A DNA stretch of 64,000 nt from Paludibacterium denitrificans (GTDB lineage: Bacteria; Pseudomonadota; Gammaproteobacteria; Burkholderiales; Chromobacteriaceae). The stretch is from the NCBI RefSeq assembly GCF_009707705.1, contig NZ_WLYX01000001.1, forward strand, positions 2,728,001 to 2,792,000. Direction: 5' to 3'. Below are positions 41,063 through 51,714 of the stretch, one piece after another; position 1 is the first letter of the stretch, and every line of letters starts with the position of its first letter. The position numbers and the translations under genes were made by a program. Below the pieces are notes generated by a model, which saw nothing but the letters and a program-made list of their open reading frames with translations, did not search any database and had not been told where the DNA came from.

Positions 41063-41093
41063 AAAAATGCCCACCGGATGGTGGGCATTTTTA
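41063..41093. terminator. terminator after the thiolase gene
   Basis: AAAATGCCCACC-GGAT-GGTGGGCATTTTT; symmetric enough to serve the convergent gene too. Confidence 0.88.
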
Positions 41094-41139
41094 TTGCTGG
41101 CAACGTCGTGGGATGAGCGTTGCAGGTCTATGTGTGGCG

Positions 41140-42656
41140 TCAGTCGACCTTGGCTACCGTTTCAAAATCACTATGCCCACAGTCTTCGAATAACTGCTGG
41201 GGTGCCTTGAGGCGGATTTTGTAAGATTTGCCTTGGGCCGTCAGGATCAATTCCTTGTCGGGTACGGTCCAGTTTTTTTGCATCAGGAACCAGCGCTGCC
41301 CCCGGCGGGAATTCGGCTGGGTGATGTAGATGGCCGTGGCAGGGTGGCCGTCGGTTTCGCTGGGGTCGAGCAAGGTTACGCCAACAGGGTTTTGTCCCAG
41401 AATCTCGATGCCGACCCGGAGCTGGTCTGTTGCAGTTCGATGCGTCGCACAATGCCAAGTACCAGTGGGTGTGACTCGGTCTTCACCAAGATGACCTTGC
41501 CGATAGCCAAGGGTTCGTTGGGCTTGCCAACATAGCTTAACCCCATCCCTGTGCCGCTGATATCGGTAATGCGCCATTCTTCCTGCTGGGTATTGTCAGT
41601 GTCGTTGAGCGACTGCACCTTGGTTTGAAAGGCTGCGCGTTCAAAGCCAATGCTTACCCACGCCGTGGAACTGTGCAATGAGCGTTCGGATTTGCGTTGC
41701 GATTTACCGCGATCACTGGTCCAGCGTACTGCCAGTTTCTCGCACAGGCATGACCACTCTTTACGATCCAGTTCGCACTTTAATGATTTCAGTGCGCTGG
41801 GCACCCGTTTGTCCAGCTCAAACATCAGGTCGGCCAGCAGCCCGGTCATGGGCGAGGCGCTCCAGTAACGGTGGTTGGGGCTGGCCATGCCGCGTAACAT
41901 CAGCTGAGGTTGTTCGGCCTGAGTCAGGTTGATGGCAAATACCGGGTCTTCAATTGGGGGTTGTTTTTCCAGACGCGCGCCCGGCAGAGCAATAACAGCA
42001 GTTGATCAACGGCCTGGATTTCCTTGTGCAGCATGTTCTCGGTTTGCGCCAGGTGCAACATGCAGCCTTGCAATAACAATTGTTCGCAGCTTTGTTCGGT
42101 TGAGCTGTCCGGATACAGGGCAATGGGAGTACGTGCAATGCCAGACTCTTCTGCCCTGGCTGTAAAAACGATAGGCTTGCAGCCAGCTGCTGCCTTCCGG
42201 TTTGAGGTAACGTAATGCATTCCGTGCGATCAATCGCATCTGGTGGTGCAGGCCGCGGGCCGTGATTAGCCGCAGCTGTGGTTCCGGAATGCCGTTGGGC
42301 GTGCTTTGGTGAAGTTTCAGGCAGAGCTGGTAGGCGGTGGTCAGTTCATTCCAGTACGCCAGAATGGTCGGCAGATAGCTTTTGCTGCCGGGCTTCTGCT
42401 GCAGATAATCCCGGCACAGTTCCCGGTGGATACTGTGGGATTTTTCATCAACATACAGCAGGGTCTTGAAACGCTCTTTGAGCGACATGTCGGTATCCGC
42501 GTTAATCTTGGATACCGCCTTGATGATCTCGATCAGTGCAGTGAAGTACTCGGTTTGCGGTAGATCTTGTACCAGCAACGTAGCCGACTGCGCCACATCA
42601 GAAGCTGAGGTGTTTTTAGTAAGCAGGGAACTGACGAGCGATTTAAAATCAAACAT
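41140..42656 (-). CDS. PilZ-like domain protein, possible c-di-GMP effector (three or more apparent frameshifts)
   Basis: About 500 residues. The N-terminal two-thirds are helical (MFDFKSLVSSLLTKNTSASD, FTALIEIIKAVSKINADTD, SYLPTILAYWNELTTAYQLCL). The C-terminal part has WRITDISGTGMGLSYVG, IGKVILVKTE, LVLGIVRRIELQQ and LRVGIEILG, the strand pattern of a PilZ domain; no clear RxxxR is visible in the readable frame, so nucleotide binding is unproven. Frames shift near 42152-42157 (CCAGG read as CCAGGG), about 41972-41981 and about 41425-41440. Confidence 0.5.
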
Positions 42657-42800
42657 TGTGTCTAGCTTTTTGGACGTTGTCTTCCCAGATTCATACTGCG
42701 CTATCTTACGTGATAAGAACCGTTGGTGAAATAGAAGCCCCACCGGTTTGGTCAACAAATAACAGAGTAAATGCAAGCAAACAGGCTAGTAAATAAAAAA

Positions 42801-45018
42801 ATGACAGTGCAATGGAAATTTCTTGGTTATCTGGTTGTGCTGTGGTGTACGGCGCTGGCGTCCATGCCCTGGTTTGGCGGCAGAGCCCGAGTCTGCGCCA
42901 AAGGTTAAGGGCGTCGGTGTGGTGCTGGGCGGCGGCGGCGCTCGTGGCTTTGCGCATTTGGGGGTGTTAAAGGAACTGGACCGGTTGCATGTACCGATCA
43001 GTTGTATTGCCGGTACCAGTGCCGGGGCGTTGATCGGTGGCATGTATGCCAATGGTTTGCCATTGGCTGATATGGAACAGGCGTTTAACTCGGCAGACTG
43101 GGATCAGATGCTGTCGGGTAAAACCACCCGCTCATCGGTGCCGTATGACCGCAAGCGCGATGACTACAAAAACTACATGGATGTAACGCTCGGCATAAAA
43201 AATGGCCAGATCCGTGTGCCACGTAGCGCTATCAATTCACAAGAGATTGATCTGTTTATCCGCAAGCTGACGCGTGACCGTTCCTTCGACAGCTTCGATC
43301 AGATGCCAATTCCGTTCCGCGCCATCGCGACCAATCTGTCCAATGGTGACGCGGTGGTGTTTGACAAGGGACCACTGGCGCTGGCTTTGCGTTCCAGCAT
43401 GGCGGTGCCGGGGGTGTTTGATCTGGTGGAAGATCAGGGGCGATTGCTGGTGGATGGAGGCTTGGCGCGTAACCTGCCGGTGCAGGAGGTGAAGGGCCGT
43501 TGTGCCGATCATGTGATCGTGGTGGATGTCAGTGGGCCGTTGCTCAAGCCGGATGAAATCAACTCGTTGTTTGACGTGGTTGCGCAGACCAGCAACATCA
43601 TGGTGGACCGTAACGTGCGGGAACAACTCGCCCGGCTGGATAAGCGCGATCTGGTTGTCCGGCCGCAGCTGGATGCCTATACCAGCGCCTCTTTTGCTGA
43701 CAACAAGGCCATCATTGCGCTGGGTGAGGCGGCCGCCCACCGCATGGCAAAGCAGCTGTCTGCCTATGCGGTGAGCCCGGAAGAGTATGCGCGCTGGAAG
43801 CAAAGCCTGGTGCGGCCAGCGATACCCATGGTGGACGATGTGCACGTGCAAGGGACGACGGCTTTCGTCAATATCCAGTCGATTGAGAAGGCGGTGGAAC
43901 ACAAGGGGTTGGCCGAACCGATTGATGTGGCACGCGACAAGCTGCGCGATATTTTTGCCCAAGGTGACTATGACCAGCTCGATTACAGTCTGGATAGCCA
44001 GTCGGGCCGTAATGTGATGACCGTCATGCCGGTGGAGAAAAGCATCGGGCCAAATTACCTGCGTTTTGGTTTGAACCTCAAGGGCAGTGCGCCGGGCGAC
44101 GCCAGTTTTACCTTTCTGGCCGCACATCAGCGTACCGGGCCAACCGCGCCGGTGCGTCGTGGCGCAATGAGCTATCGGTGGGCGACCGCAAATTATTCAA
44201 GACCGAGTTCTATCAACCCGGTCATTTGACAGCCCGCTGTTTGCTGCCGCGTCGTTCAGTTATAACGAGGAGCCGATTCCGCTGTATAGCCGAGGGCATG
44301 TCAAATATGCCGAGCTGACCAATAGCTATCTGAAACTCGGGGCCGATCTGGGCGTGGCGTTGGGTCAGTATGGTGAAGTCAGGCTGGGGGCTTATCGTTC
44401 GCGCGTGCGCACCGACGAAACGTTGGGTAATGCATATTCCTACCTCGATGGTACGCGTACCACCGATACCGGGTTACGAGGCAGCGTGGTGGTGGACCAG
44501 TTTGATAACCCGCGTTGGCCGCGCCATGGCTATTTTGTCAACGGACAGGTCACGGCCTCATTGCCTAGCTGGGGCAGTTCGCAGGATAGCCGTTTTTATA
44601 GCCTGACCGGCGAATCGGCGCAGTCGCTGGGGGAGATGACGGTCCGCCTGACCGGTAAGGTCAAAGGCAATCTTAACCGCAACCCGGACGATTACCGGGT
44701 ACAGAGCCTTGGCGGCTTTCTTAACCTCACCGGCTATCAGACGGACGAGTTACTGGGGGCGCGCGTGGCACTGGCGCGCCTGATGATGTATTGGCGGGCG
44801 GCCTCGTTGCCGTCAGCGCTGGGCAGTGGCGTGTATGCCGGGGCCTCGCTGGAAATGGGCAAGGTCTGGCAGCAGACGTTCCAGAACAAGGATACCCGCT
44901 GGATTCCGGCTCGCTTTTCATCGGTGCGGATACGCTGCTGGGGCCGTTCTTTATTGGCGTTGGCTATGCCGAGCAAGGCTTGCTAACCGGTTATCTCTAT
45001 CTGGGAGTGGATTACTGA
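42801..45018 (+). CDS. type Vd autotransporter: patatin-like phospholipase with POTRA and Omp85-type barrel (four apparent breaks)
   Basis: Signal peptide (MTVQWKFLGYLVVLWCTALAS), patatin domain with oxyanion GGGGARGFAHLGVLKEL, nucleophile GTSAGALIGGMYANG and catalytic Asp in DGGLARNLPVQ, a POTRA-like segment (about residues 320-390) and a C-terminal barrel ending GYLYLGVDY. This is the PlpD layout. Breaks: near 42874-42886, 44135-44138 (CCTGG to CCGG; RTWANRAGASWRNEL), 44218-44221 (FYQPWSFDSPLF) and 44899-44902 (CTGG; TRLDSGSLFIGAD). About 740 residues. A DUS-like repeat lies at 43907. Confidence 0.87.
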
Positions 45019-45058
45019 CGCGGGTTTTCGGCCAACCCGGCCGTACTGGCACCATGAA

Positions 45059-45086
45059 AAACGGCTCCATGATTCTGGAGCCGTTT
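45059..45086. terminator. hairpin between the patatin autotransporter and trpC
   Basis: AAACGGCTCC-ATGATTCT-GGAGCCGTTT, flanked by A and T residues on either side; can serve both convergent genes. Confidence 0.75.
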
Positions 45087-45104
45087 GAATTTTGTGCGGC
45101 GAGA

Positions 45105-45901
45105 TCAGTTCTGGAACAACCGTTGCAAGGCGGCACCCGGCTGGTCTTCGCGCATGAACGCTTCCCCGACCAGAAAGGTATCGACTTGATGGCTGCGCAT
45201 CAGGCGTACATCTTCGCTGCTGGCAATGCCGCTTTCGGTGACCGGAATTCGTCCGGCGGCCGCAATGCGCGGCAGCAGGGCAAGGGTGGTGTCCAGATTG
45301 ACCTCGAAAGTGCGCAGGTTGCGGTTGTTGACGCCAACCAGCGGAGTGGAAAGTTGCAGTGCCAGATCCAGCTCGGCTTCGTTGTGGACTTCCACCAGTA
45401 CGGCCATGCCAAGCTGATGAGCCAGTGCCTCAAACTCCTGCATCTGCGCTAACGGCAGCACGGCTGCAATCAGCAGGATACAGTCCGCCCCCATGGCACG
45501 TGCTTCATAGATCTGGTAAGCGTCGACCATGAAGTCCTTGCGCAATACCGGCAGGGAACAGGCCGCGCGGGCTTCTTCCAGATATTGCGGGCAGCCCGGA
45601 AGTAGTGGCGGTCAGTCAGCACCGACAGGCACGCCGCGCCATGATCAGCATAACTGGCGGCGATGGCGGCCGGTTGAAAATCCGGGCGGATAATGCCTTT
45701 GCTCGGACTGGCTTTTTTGACTTCGGCGATCACCGCCGCCTGGCCTAGCGCATGTTTGGCACGGATGGCGGCGACAAAGTCGCGATGGTCATCGGCACGG
45801 GCCTCTGCGGCGGCTTTGACGGTGGCCAGTGGGCGCGTCTGGATGGCCTCTGCCAGTTCCTGATGTTTGGTGGCAACGATGGTATTGAGAATGTCTGACA
45901 T
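45105..45901 (-). CDS. trpC: indole-3-glycerol-phosphate synthase (one apparent frameshift)
   Basis: Tryptophan synthesis, TIM barrel. [19 protein letters not shown] start, [71 protein letters not shown]. The frame breaks at 45596-45599 (CCAGG to CCGG on this strand; [16 protein letters not shown]). About 265 residues. The raw frame is open back into the upstream hydrolase gene; see that entry. trpC is not next to other trp genes here. Confidence 0.93.
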
Positions 45902-45992
45902 GCTGAAAGTGCGTCTTTGCGGGCGAGCGTAAAAAAACATGATGCAGAAGCCGCCGCGCTTTGACAAGTCACGCGCCGGGCTGGCGCGGGCA

Positions 45993-46954
45993 TCAGGTGG
46001 TTGGTGTGGCGGCCAGTTGCGCCTGAAAAAAGCCAGAATGTGCTGCGGCAGCCAGTCTATCTGGCCGGGAAACGGCCCGGTGACAAAGCCGACATGGCCG
46101 CCTGCCGCGGGGCATTCCAGCGTAATACTGGGGCCGACGTCAGCCGGGTTGGGCAACGCTTCGGCGGGCAGGAACGGGTCATTACGGGCGTTGAGTACGA
46201 GGGTGGGGCGCTTAATTTGTGCCAGACGTGGTTTGCTGCTGGCGCTTTGCCAGTAATGCCGGGCGCTGGCAAAGCCGTGCAACGGCGCGGTGACCAGATC
46301 GTCGAATTCGCTAAAGGTGCTGGCTTGTCGTACCCGGGTGCCATCAAACAGACCGGGGTAACGGCGCAACGTGTCCAGCGCCTTGGGGCGTAGCGTGCGC
46401 ATGAATAGCCGGGTGTAGAGCTGTTTGCCCAACCCCTTGTCGAGCCGGGTACTGGCGGCATGGAGATCCAGCGGGGTCGAGATGGCCGCTGCAGCCGTGG
46501 GGAGTGCACGGGCACCTTCTTCGGCCAGATAGTTGAGCAACATACTGCCGCCCAGTGAGACGGCGCTGGCCAGTATGACCGGGTAGCGTTCTGTCAGACG
46601 CGCAAGAATCCAGCGGATTTCTGCCGTGTCGCCGGCGTGATAGGCGCGCGGTAGCGCGTTTTCGATACCGCCGCAGCCACGAAAATGTGGCACGGCGCCG
46701 TGCCAGCCACGTCGCTGCACCTGTTGCATCAACGCCTTGGCATAGTGGCTGTGGCTGCTGCCTTCCAGTCCGTGAAACAGTACAACCAGTGGTTGCCCCG
46801 CCGCGCCATCGACAAAATCGACGGCAATCCGGCCGCCGTCCGGCGTGTGCCAGTGTTCACGACGATAGGGCGGCGTCGGCACCTTGATCATCAGTGCTTA
46901 CCAGATCGTCTGGGAGTGGCCGTCGGGCAGCCAGCGCGGCGGTTGGTATCCCAT
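45993..46954 (-). CDS. YheT-like alpha/beta hydrolase (one in-frame stop, one homopolymer shift)
   Basis: AB-hydrolase: [14 protein letters not shown] (oxyanion), nucleophile elbow [24 protein letters not shown] (Asp) and AAGGHVGFV (His). The true start is taken as ATG 46954 ([18 protein letters not shown]), because a TAA inside GCTTAC at 46896-46901 is a corrupted GCCGGC (TIWPALMIKV). Near the end, a run of six A at 46026-46031 (plus strand) is probably one short; with it the protein stops at 45993 as ...[12 protein letters not shown]. Without it the frame runs into trpC. Substrate unknown. Confidence 0.8.
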
Positions 46955-47017
46955 GGTCAGTGCTGCGCCACGTGATAAAGGTTGGCCGAACGCGGCCGCG
47001 CTGTGCTGGTGTGCGGC

Positions 47018-47569
47018 TTAGCTTTCGTCGCTGTCATCGCTACTGGTATCGCGCGGCGCACCCGGCTCGGGAATCAGATCCTTGATGGCCTGATACAGCA
47101 GGCGGAACGACTTGGGCGGCTTGCTCTCTTGCTGTTCCTTGCGGGCGTTACGGATCAGCGTACGCAGTTGCTGCGGGTCGGCCGCCGGGAAGTCGTGGAT
47201 GAAGGTGGCCAGCATCTTGTCATCCGTCATCAGCCGCTCGCGCCAGCGCTCCAGCAAGTGTTGCCACGCAATATGTTCCGCCGATTCGCCCTTGATCACT
47301 TGCAGGTAACGCCGGATCGGTTCCGGATCGACATCGCGCATCAGTTTGCCGATGTATTGCAGTTGACGGCGCAGGGCGCCATGAGCGGTAAAGCGTTTGT
47401 AGTCCAGAAGGGCGGTCAGCAGGTCTTCCGGCAGGTCCATCTTCTTGAGGGTGTCGCGCGACAGCTCCACCAATTCCTTGCCTAAATCCTGCAGCGCATC
47501 CATGTCCCGTTTGCGCTGGGATTTGCTGACGAGTTCTTCGTCCTGATCGTCATTCTGGTAATCAGCCAT
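47018..47569 (-). CDS. darP: ribosome biogenesis factor DarP (YjgA family)
   Basis: 183 residues, intact. ELVSKSQRKRDMDALQDLGKELVELS, LLDYKRFTAHGALRRQLQYIGKLMRDVD and HDFPAADPQQLRTLIRNARKEQ are family hallmarks; acidic C-terminal tail. Associates with 50S precursors (family knowledge). Divergent from pmbA, 109 bp apart, a conserved pairing in proteobacteria. ATG 47569 gives the standard N-terminus. Confidence 0.9.
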   Translation of the reverse strand: MADYQNDDQDEELVSKSQRKRDMDALQDLGKELVELSRDTLKKMDLPEDLLTALLDYKRFTAHGALRRQLQYIGKLMRDVDPEPIRRYLQVIKGESAEHIAWQHLLERWRERLMTDDKMLATFIHDFPAADPQQLRTLIRNARKEQQESKPPKSFRLLYQAIKDLIPEPGAPRDTSSDDSDES

Positions 47570-47678
47570 TGTTCTCAAGTCTCTTGGTAATTCAAGGCTG
47601 GTATGATACCGGAAAAGGGTTGGGCGTAAGCGGCCTTGCGCGCCGATTGCCTCAACCATGACCAGGGCGAAAGACACT

Positions 47679-49018
47679 ATGGCAGATACTACATTCAGTT
47701 TTACCCATTCGGCGCTGGAGCACATTGCTTCGCGCGTGCTGGAGCAGGCCCGTGCGCTTGGCGCAACGTCGGCCGAGGTCGATGTCTCGGAGGGCATTGG
47801 CCAGACCGTGAGCGTGCGGCTTGCTGAAGTCGAAACCATCGAATACAACCAGGACAAGGGTGTGGCCGTCACAGTTTATCTGGGGCAGCGCAAAGGCCAT
47901 GCCAGTACCTCCGATTTTTCCGATCAGGCCCGGCCGACACGGTACAGGCGGCGCTGGATATTGCCCGTTATACCGCCGAAGACGAGTGCGCCGGGTTGGC
48001 CGAAAGAAGCCTGCTGGCGACGGATTTCCCCGATCTGGATTTGTTCCATCCATGGGACCTGCCGGTAGAGAACGCCATCGAACTGGCGCAGCGCTGTGAA
48101 GCGGCGGCGCTGGCGGTGGATGGCCGTATCCGCAATTCCGAAGGCGCGTCGGTTTCGTTGCAGACCAGCCAGTTCGTGTATGCCAACAGTAATGGCTTCA
48201 TGGCGGGTTTCCCCAGCAGCATAGCCTGTCGGCGGCGGTGGTAGCCGACGAAAATGGCTCGATGCAGCGCGATTACTGGTTTTCCGCTGCCCGCCATGTG
48301 GAAGATCTGGATTCGGCAGAACAGGTTGGCCGAAAAGCCGGTGAGCGTGCGGTGCAGCGCTTCGGCGGGCGACGTGTCAAAACTGGCCAGTATCCGGTGT
48401 TGTTTGAAGCGCCGGTTGCCTCCTCGCTGCTTGGGCACTTGGTCTCTGCCATCAGCGGTGGCAGTTTGTATCGCCAGTCGTCCTTTTTGCTAGGCGCGCT
48501 GGGCACTCAGGTATTTTCCTCGCTGGTGACTATCGACGAAGATCCGTTGATTCTGCGTGGACTGGCCAGTAGCGCCTTTGATAACGAAGGGGTCGAAACC
48601 ACACCTCGGCGCCTGGTGGATCAGGGCGTGTTGACCGGCTATATGCTCGGCAGTTATTCCGCGCGCAAACTGGGTATGCCAACTACCGGCAATAGCTCGG
48701 CGCACACAATCTGATTGTGCACTCCACCGGTGAAACCTTTGATGAGTTGCTCAAGCAAATGGGCACCGGGCTGCTGGTGACCGAGCTGCTGGGACATGGC
48801 GTCAACACTGTGACCGGCGACTATTCGCGTGGCGCTGCCGGGTTCTGGGTGGAAAACGGCGTGATTGCATATCCGGTCGAAGAAATCACTATCGCCTAAG
48901 CAACTTGCGTGAGATGTTCCAGCGCATGTCGGCGGTCGGTTCTGATGTTCTGGTTCGCGGTGCCAAACACATGGGCTCGGTCCTGATCGAATCCATGATG
49001 GTCGCTTACGAGGATTGA
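47679..49018 (+). CDS. pmbA: metalloprotease PmbA/TldE family (four apparent breaks)
   Basis: TldD/PmbA-type protein that works with TldD in processing modified peptides such as microcins. [58 protein letters not shown], and FFS-like C-domain [39 protein letters not shown]. Breaks: 47930-47933 (CCTGG to [17 protein letters not shown]), about 48217-48222 (GCCGGC lost; [11 protein letters not shown]), about 48697-48708 and 48894-48901 ([21 protein letters not shown]). About 446 residues. DUS-like repeats at 47994 and 48324. Confidence 0.9.
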
Positions 49019-49109
49019 ACCCCGTTTAAGCCGTGCGGCAGGTGACTGGGAGCATATCCGCTGCCGCCGTGCGCCACTTTCAACGGATTGACCGCCAAAT
49101 GAGGGCCTC

Positions 49110-50252
49110 ATGGCGCAGAAATCGACGCTAGGACTGGTGCTGTCTGGTGGCGGTGCGCGCGCAGCGTATCAGGCTGGCGTGTTGCTGGCGGTGTCGCGGT
49201 TGTTGCCCGATGCGAGCGTCAATCCATTTCCGATTATCTGCGGTACCTCTGCCGGGGCGATCAACGCCACGGCCTTGGCGGCGTCAGCCGATAATTTCCG
49301 TCGGGCAGTGATTTCGCTGATCAAGGTTTGGCGGCGGGTGCATGTGTCCGAAGTGTATGACGCCGGTTCACTGAGCCTGCTTAAAACCTTCCTGCATTTT
49401 GGCGTTTCCATTTTGTCAGGTGGCCATCTCTGGAAAAATCCGCAAAGCCTGCTCGACAATGCGCCGTTGCGACAGTTTCTGCGGCAGGGCTTGGCATTCG
49501 ATGGAATTGCCTCGTCAGTGGAGAAGGGGGCTCTCCATGCTTTGGCGCTGACCGCCTCCTGTTATTCGACCGGAATGTCGGTTTCCTTCTTCGAAGGTCG
49601 ATCAGGGTTGGCCGAATGGTCTCGACATCAGCGTGTTGGTATTCGTGATTGTATTACCCTTGATCACCTGATGGCCTCCGCCGCCATTCCGCTTATTTTC
49701 CCGGCGGCCAGATTGGGCGATCGTTATTACTGCGACGGGGCTGTGCGCCAGATGGCGCCATTATCGCCAGCGGTTCATTTGGGGGCCGATAAGCTATTTG
49801 TCATCGGTCTGACCGGACGGCAGCCGGTAGTGCACGAGCGGCGTTTACATCATGGTTATCCCTCGCTTAAGCGCAAGTGTTCGGGCATCTGCTGACCAGT
49901 GTGTTTCAGGATGGCCTGTCCATGGATATGGAGCGCTTGCTGCGCATCAACCATACGGTATCCTTGCTCGACTCCAGTGCCAGCCGGGTCATGCGTACGC
50001 CATTGCGCAATGTCGACGTCTTCATGGTCAATCCCAGTCAGTCGCTGGAGAGTATTGCCTACAAACACATCCGATTGTTTCCCCCGCTGCTACGTTTTCT
50101 GCTCAGTGGCGTAAGCGGGCACCAAACCGCGTGGCGCGGCACTGGCAACTTATTTGCTGTTTGAGCCGGGCTATTGCCGGGAGTTGATCCGCTTGGGCTA
50201 TCGTGATGCCTGGTGTCAGAGAGATGCCATCCGCCGGTTTCTGGAACTTTGA
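49110..50252 (+). CDS. patatin-like phospholipase, RssA/NTE type (two apparent breaks)
   Basis: Cytosolic patatin without signal peptide: [20 protein letters not shown], nucleophile [17 protein letters not shown], catalytic Asp in [13 protein letters not shown]. Breaks: 49865-49872 (GCTTAAGC for [21 protein letters not shown]) and about 50116-50122 ([23 protein letters not shown]). About 380 residues. Second patatin within 5 kb but of the single-domain class. DUS-like repeat at 49606. Confidence 0.85.
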
Positions 50253-50300
50253 TCCGGGGTCGGTATCAGAATGTTTTACTTTTTTTAGCGTGGAGGTAGT

Positions 50301-50793
50301 GTGAGGTTCGACTTATCGCGTCGTCAGGTGTTTCTCTTTGTTGCCGCCGCCTGTGCGGCGGCAATCGGTTATGCGCTGTATGTGCAATATCAATTGGGAC
50401 TGGAGCCTTGTCCGTTGTGCATTTTGCAGCGCATCGGCGTCATGGCGATGGGGGTACTGGCGCTGCTGGCCGCATTACATAATCCGGGGCGTGCTGGCTA
50501 TCGCGGCTGGAGTATTCTGGCCACCTTGGCTTGGCTGGTTCTGCCGTATCGTTACGCCAGCTGTGGTTGCAAAGCCTGCTTAAGCAGAACAAGTGCCAGC
50601 GTGTGGTCCGGGGCTGGAATACATGATGCAATCCTTCCCGCTGTGGGATGTGCTATCCAAGGTACTGAAGGGGAGTGGCGAATGTGCCAAGGTCGACTGG
50701 ACCTTTCTCGGTATGGCAATGCCGTTCTGGACCGCGGTATTTTTTGTCGTCATGATCGTTGTCATGCTATTTACGGCGTTCCGCCGCGACTGA
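50301..50793 (+). CDS. dsbB: disulfide bond formation protein DsbB (two apparent breaks)
   Basis: Quinone-linked oxidase of DsbA, four membrane helices. First redox pair in GLEPCPLCILQRIG, second pair in VPACGPGLEYM and GECAKVDWTFLG. GTG start at 50301 with GGAGG upstream. Breaks: about 50539-50544 (restores GSAVSLRQLWLQSL) and 50578-50585 (GCTTAAGC for GCCGGC; SLPAEQVPACGPG). About 164 residues. Confidence 0.9.
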
Positions 50794-50852
50794 ATCGGTT
50801 ATCCGGTGCCACATGCATTGTGGGCCGGATTTTCTTCTGCTAAGAGTAGACG

Positions 50853-50885
50853 CAAAAAAAGCAGCCATTTTGGCTGCTTTTTTGT
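50853..50885. terminator. bidirectional terminator between dsbB and the tRNA array
   Basis: AAAAAAAGCAGCC-ATTTT-GGCTGCTTTTTT; ends dsbB on the plus strand and the tRNA array on the minus strand. Confidence 0.9.
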
Positions 50886-50886
50886 T

Positions 50887-50963
50887 TGGCGGAGCGGACG
50901 GGACTCGAACCCGCGACCCCCGGCGTGACAGGCCGGTATTCTAACCAACTGAACTACCACTCC
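50887..50963 (-). tRNA. tRNA-Asp (GTC), array copy 1 from the left
   Basis: 77 nt with encoded CCA; anticodon loop CCTGTCACG; acceptor GGAGTGG/CCGCTCC with one G-U pair. Confidence 0.96.
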
Positions 50964-50970
50964 AAAAAAC

Positions 50971-51046
50971 TGGTGGGCGTTGACGGAGTCGAACCGCCGA
51001 CATTCTGCTTGTAAGGCAGACGCTCTACCAACTGAGCTAAACGCCC
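50971..51046 (-). tRNA. tRNA-Val (TAC), array copy 1
   Basis: 76 nt with encoded CCA; anticodon loop CTTACAA; acceptor GGGCGTT/AACGCCC. Confidence 0.96.
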
Positions 51047-51073
51047 GAAACCGGGTACGACTAAATTGTAAGC

Positions 51074-51150
51074 TGGCGGAGCGGACGGGACTCGAACCCG
51101 CGACCCCCGGCGTGACAGGCCGGTATTCTAACCAACTGAACTACCACTCC
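51074..51150 (-). tRNA. tRNA-Asp (GTC), array copy 2
   Basis: Same sequence as copy 1. Confidence 0.96.
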
Positions 51151-51157
51151 AAAAAAC

Positions 51158-51233
51158 TGGTGGGCGTTGACGGAGTCGAACCGCCGACATTCTGCTTGTA
51201 AGGCAGACGCTCTACCAACTGAGCTAAACGCCC
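51158..51233 (-). tRNA. tRNA-Val (TAC), array copy 2
   Basis: Same sequence as copy 1. Confidence 0.96.
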
Positions 51234-51259
51234 GAAACCGGGTACGACAAATTGTAAGC

Positions 51260-51336
51260 TGGCGGAGCGGACGGGACTCGAACCCGCGACCCCCGGCGTG
51301 ACAGGCCGGTATTCTAACCAACTGAACTACCACTCC
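51260..51336 (-). tRNA. tRNA-Asp (GTC), array copy 3
   Basis: Same sequence as copy 1; the spacer to the next tRNA has five A rather than six. Confidence 0.96.
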
Positions 51337-51342
51337 AAAAAC

Positions 51343-51418
51343 TGGTGGGCGTTGACGGAGTCGAACCGCCGACATTCTGCTTGTAAGGCAGACGCTCTAC
51401 CAACTGAGCTAAACGCCC
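51343..51418 (-). tRNA. tRNA-Val (TAC), array copy 3
   Basis: Same sequence as copy 1. Confidence 0.96.
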
Positions 51419-51445
51419 GAAACCGGGTACGACTAAATTGTAAGC

Positions 51446-51522
51446 TGGCGGAGCGGACGGGACTCGAACCCGCGACCCCCGGCGTGACAGGCCGGTATTC
51501 TAACCAACTGAACTACCACTCC
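51446..51522 (-). tRNA. tRNA-Asp (GTC), array copy 4
   Basis: Same sequence as copy 1. Confidence 0.96.
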
Positions 51523-51529
51523 AAAAAAC

Positions 51530-51605
51530 TGGTGGGCGTTGACGGAGTCGAACCGCCGACATTCTGCTTGTAAGGCAGACGCTCTACCAACTGAGCTAAA
51601 CGCCC
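51530..51605 (-). tRNA. tRNA-Val (TAC), array copy 4
   Basis: Same sequence as copy 1. Confidence 0.96.
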
Positions 51606-51631
51606 GAAACCGGGTACGACAAATTGTAAGC

Positions 51632-51708
51632 TGGCGGAGCGGACGGGACTCGAACCCGCGACCCCCGGCGTGACAGGCCGGTATTCTAACCAACTGAACT
51701 ACCACTCC
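51632..51708 (-). tRNA. tRNA-Asp (GTC), array copy 5
   Basis: Same sequence as copy 1. Confidence 0.96.
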
Positions 51709-51714
51709 AAAAAC

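Noticed and set aside
42006-42656. PilZ-like gene as two separate genes
   Set aside because: The fragments overlap in different frames and continue one another after single-base corrections, as at most loci here.
12517-50585. GCTTAAGC as a conserved regulatory or restriction-type repeat
   Set aside because: Every clear case lies exactly where a conserved protein needs GCCGGC and breaks the frame, so it is a corrupted site rather than a functional motif.
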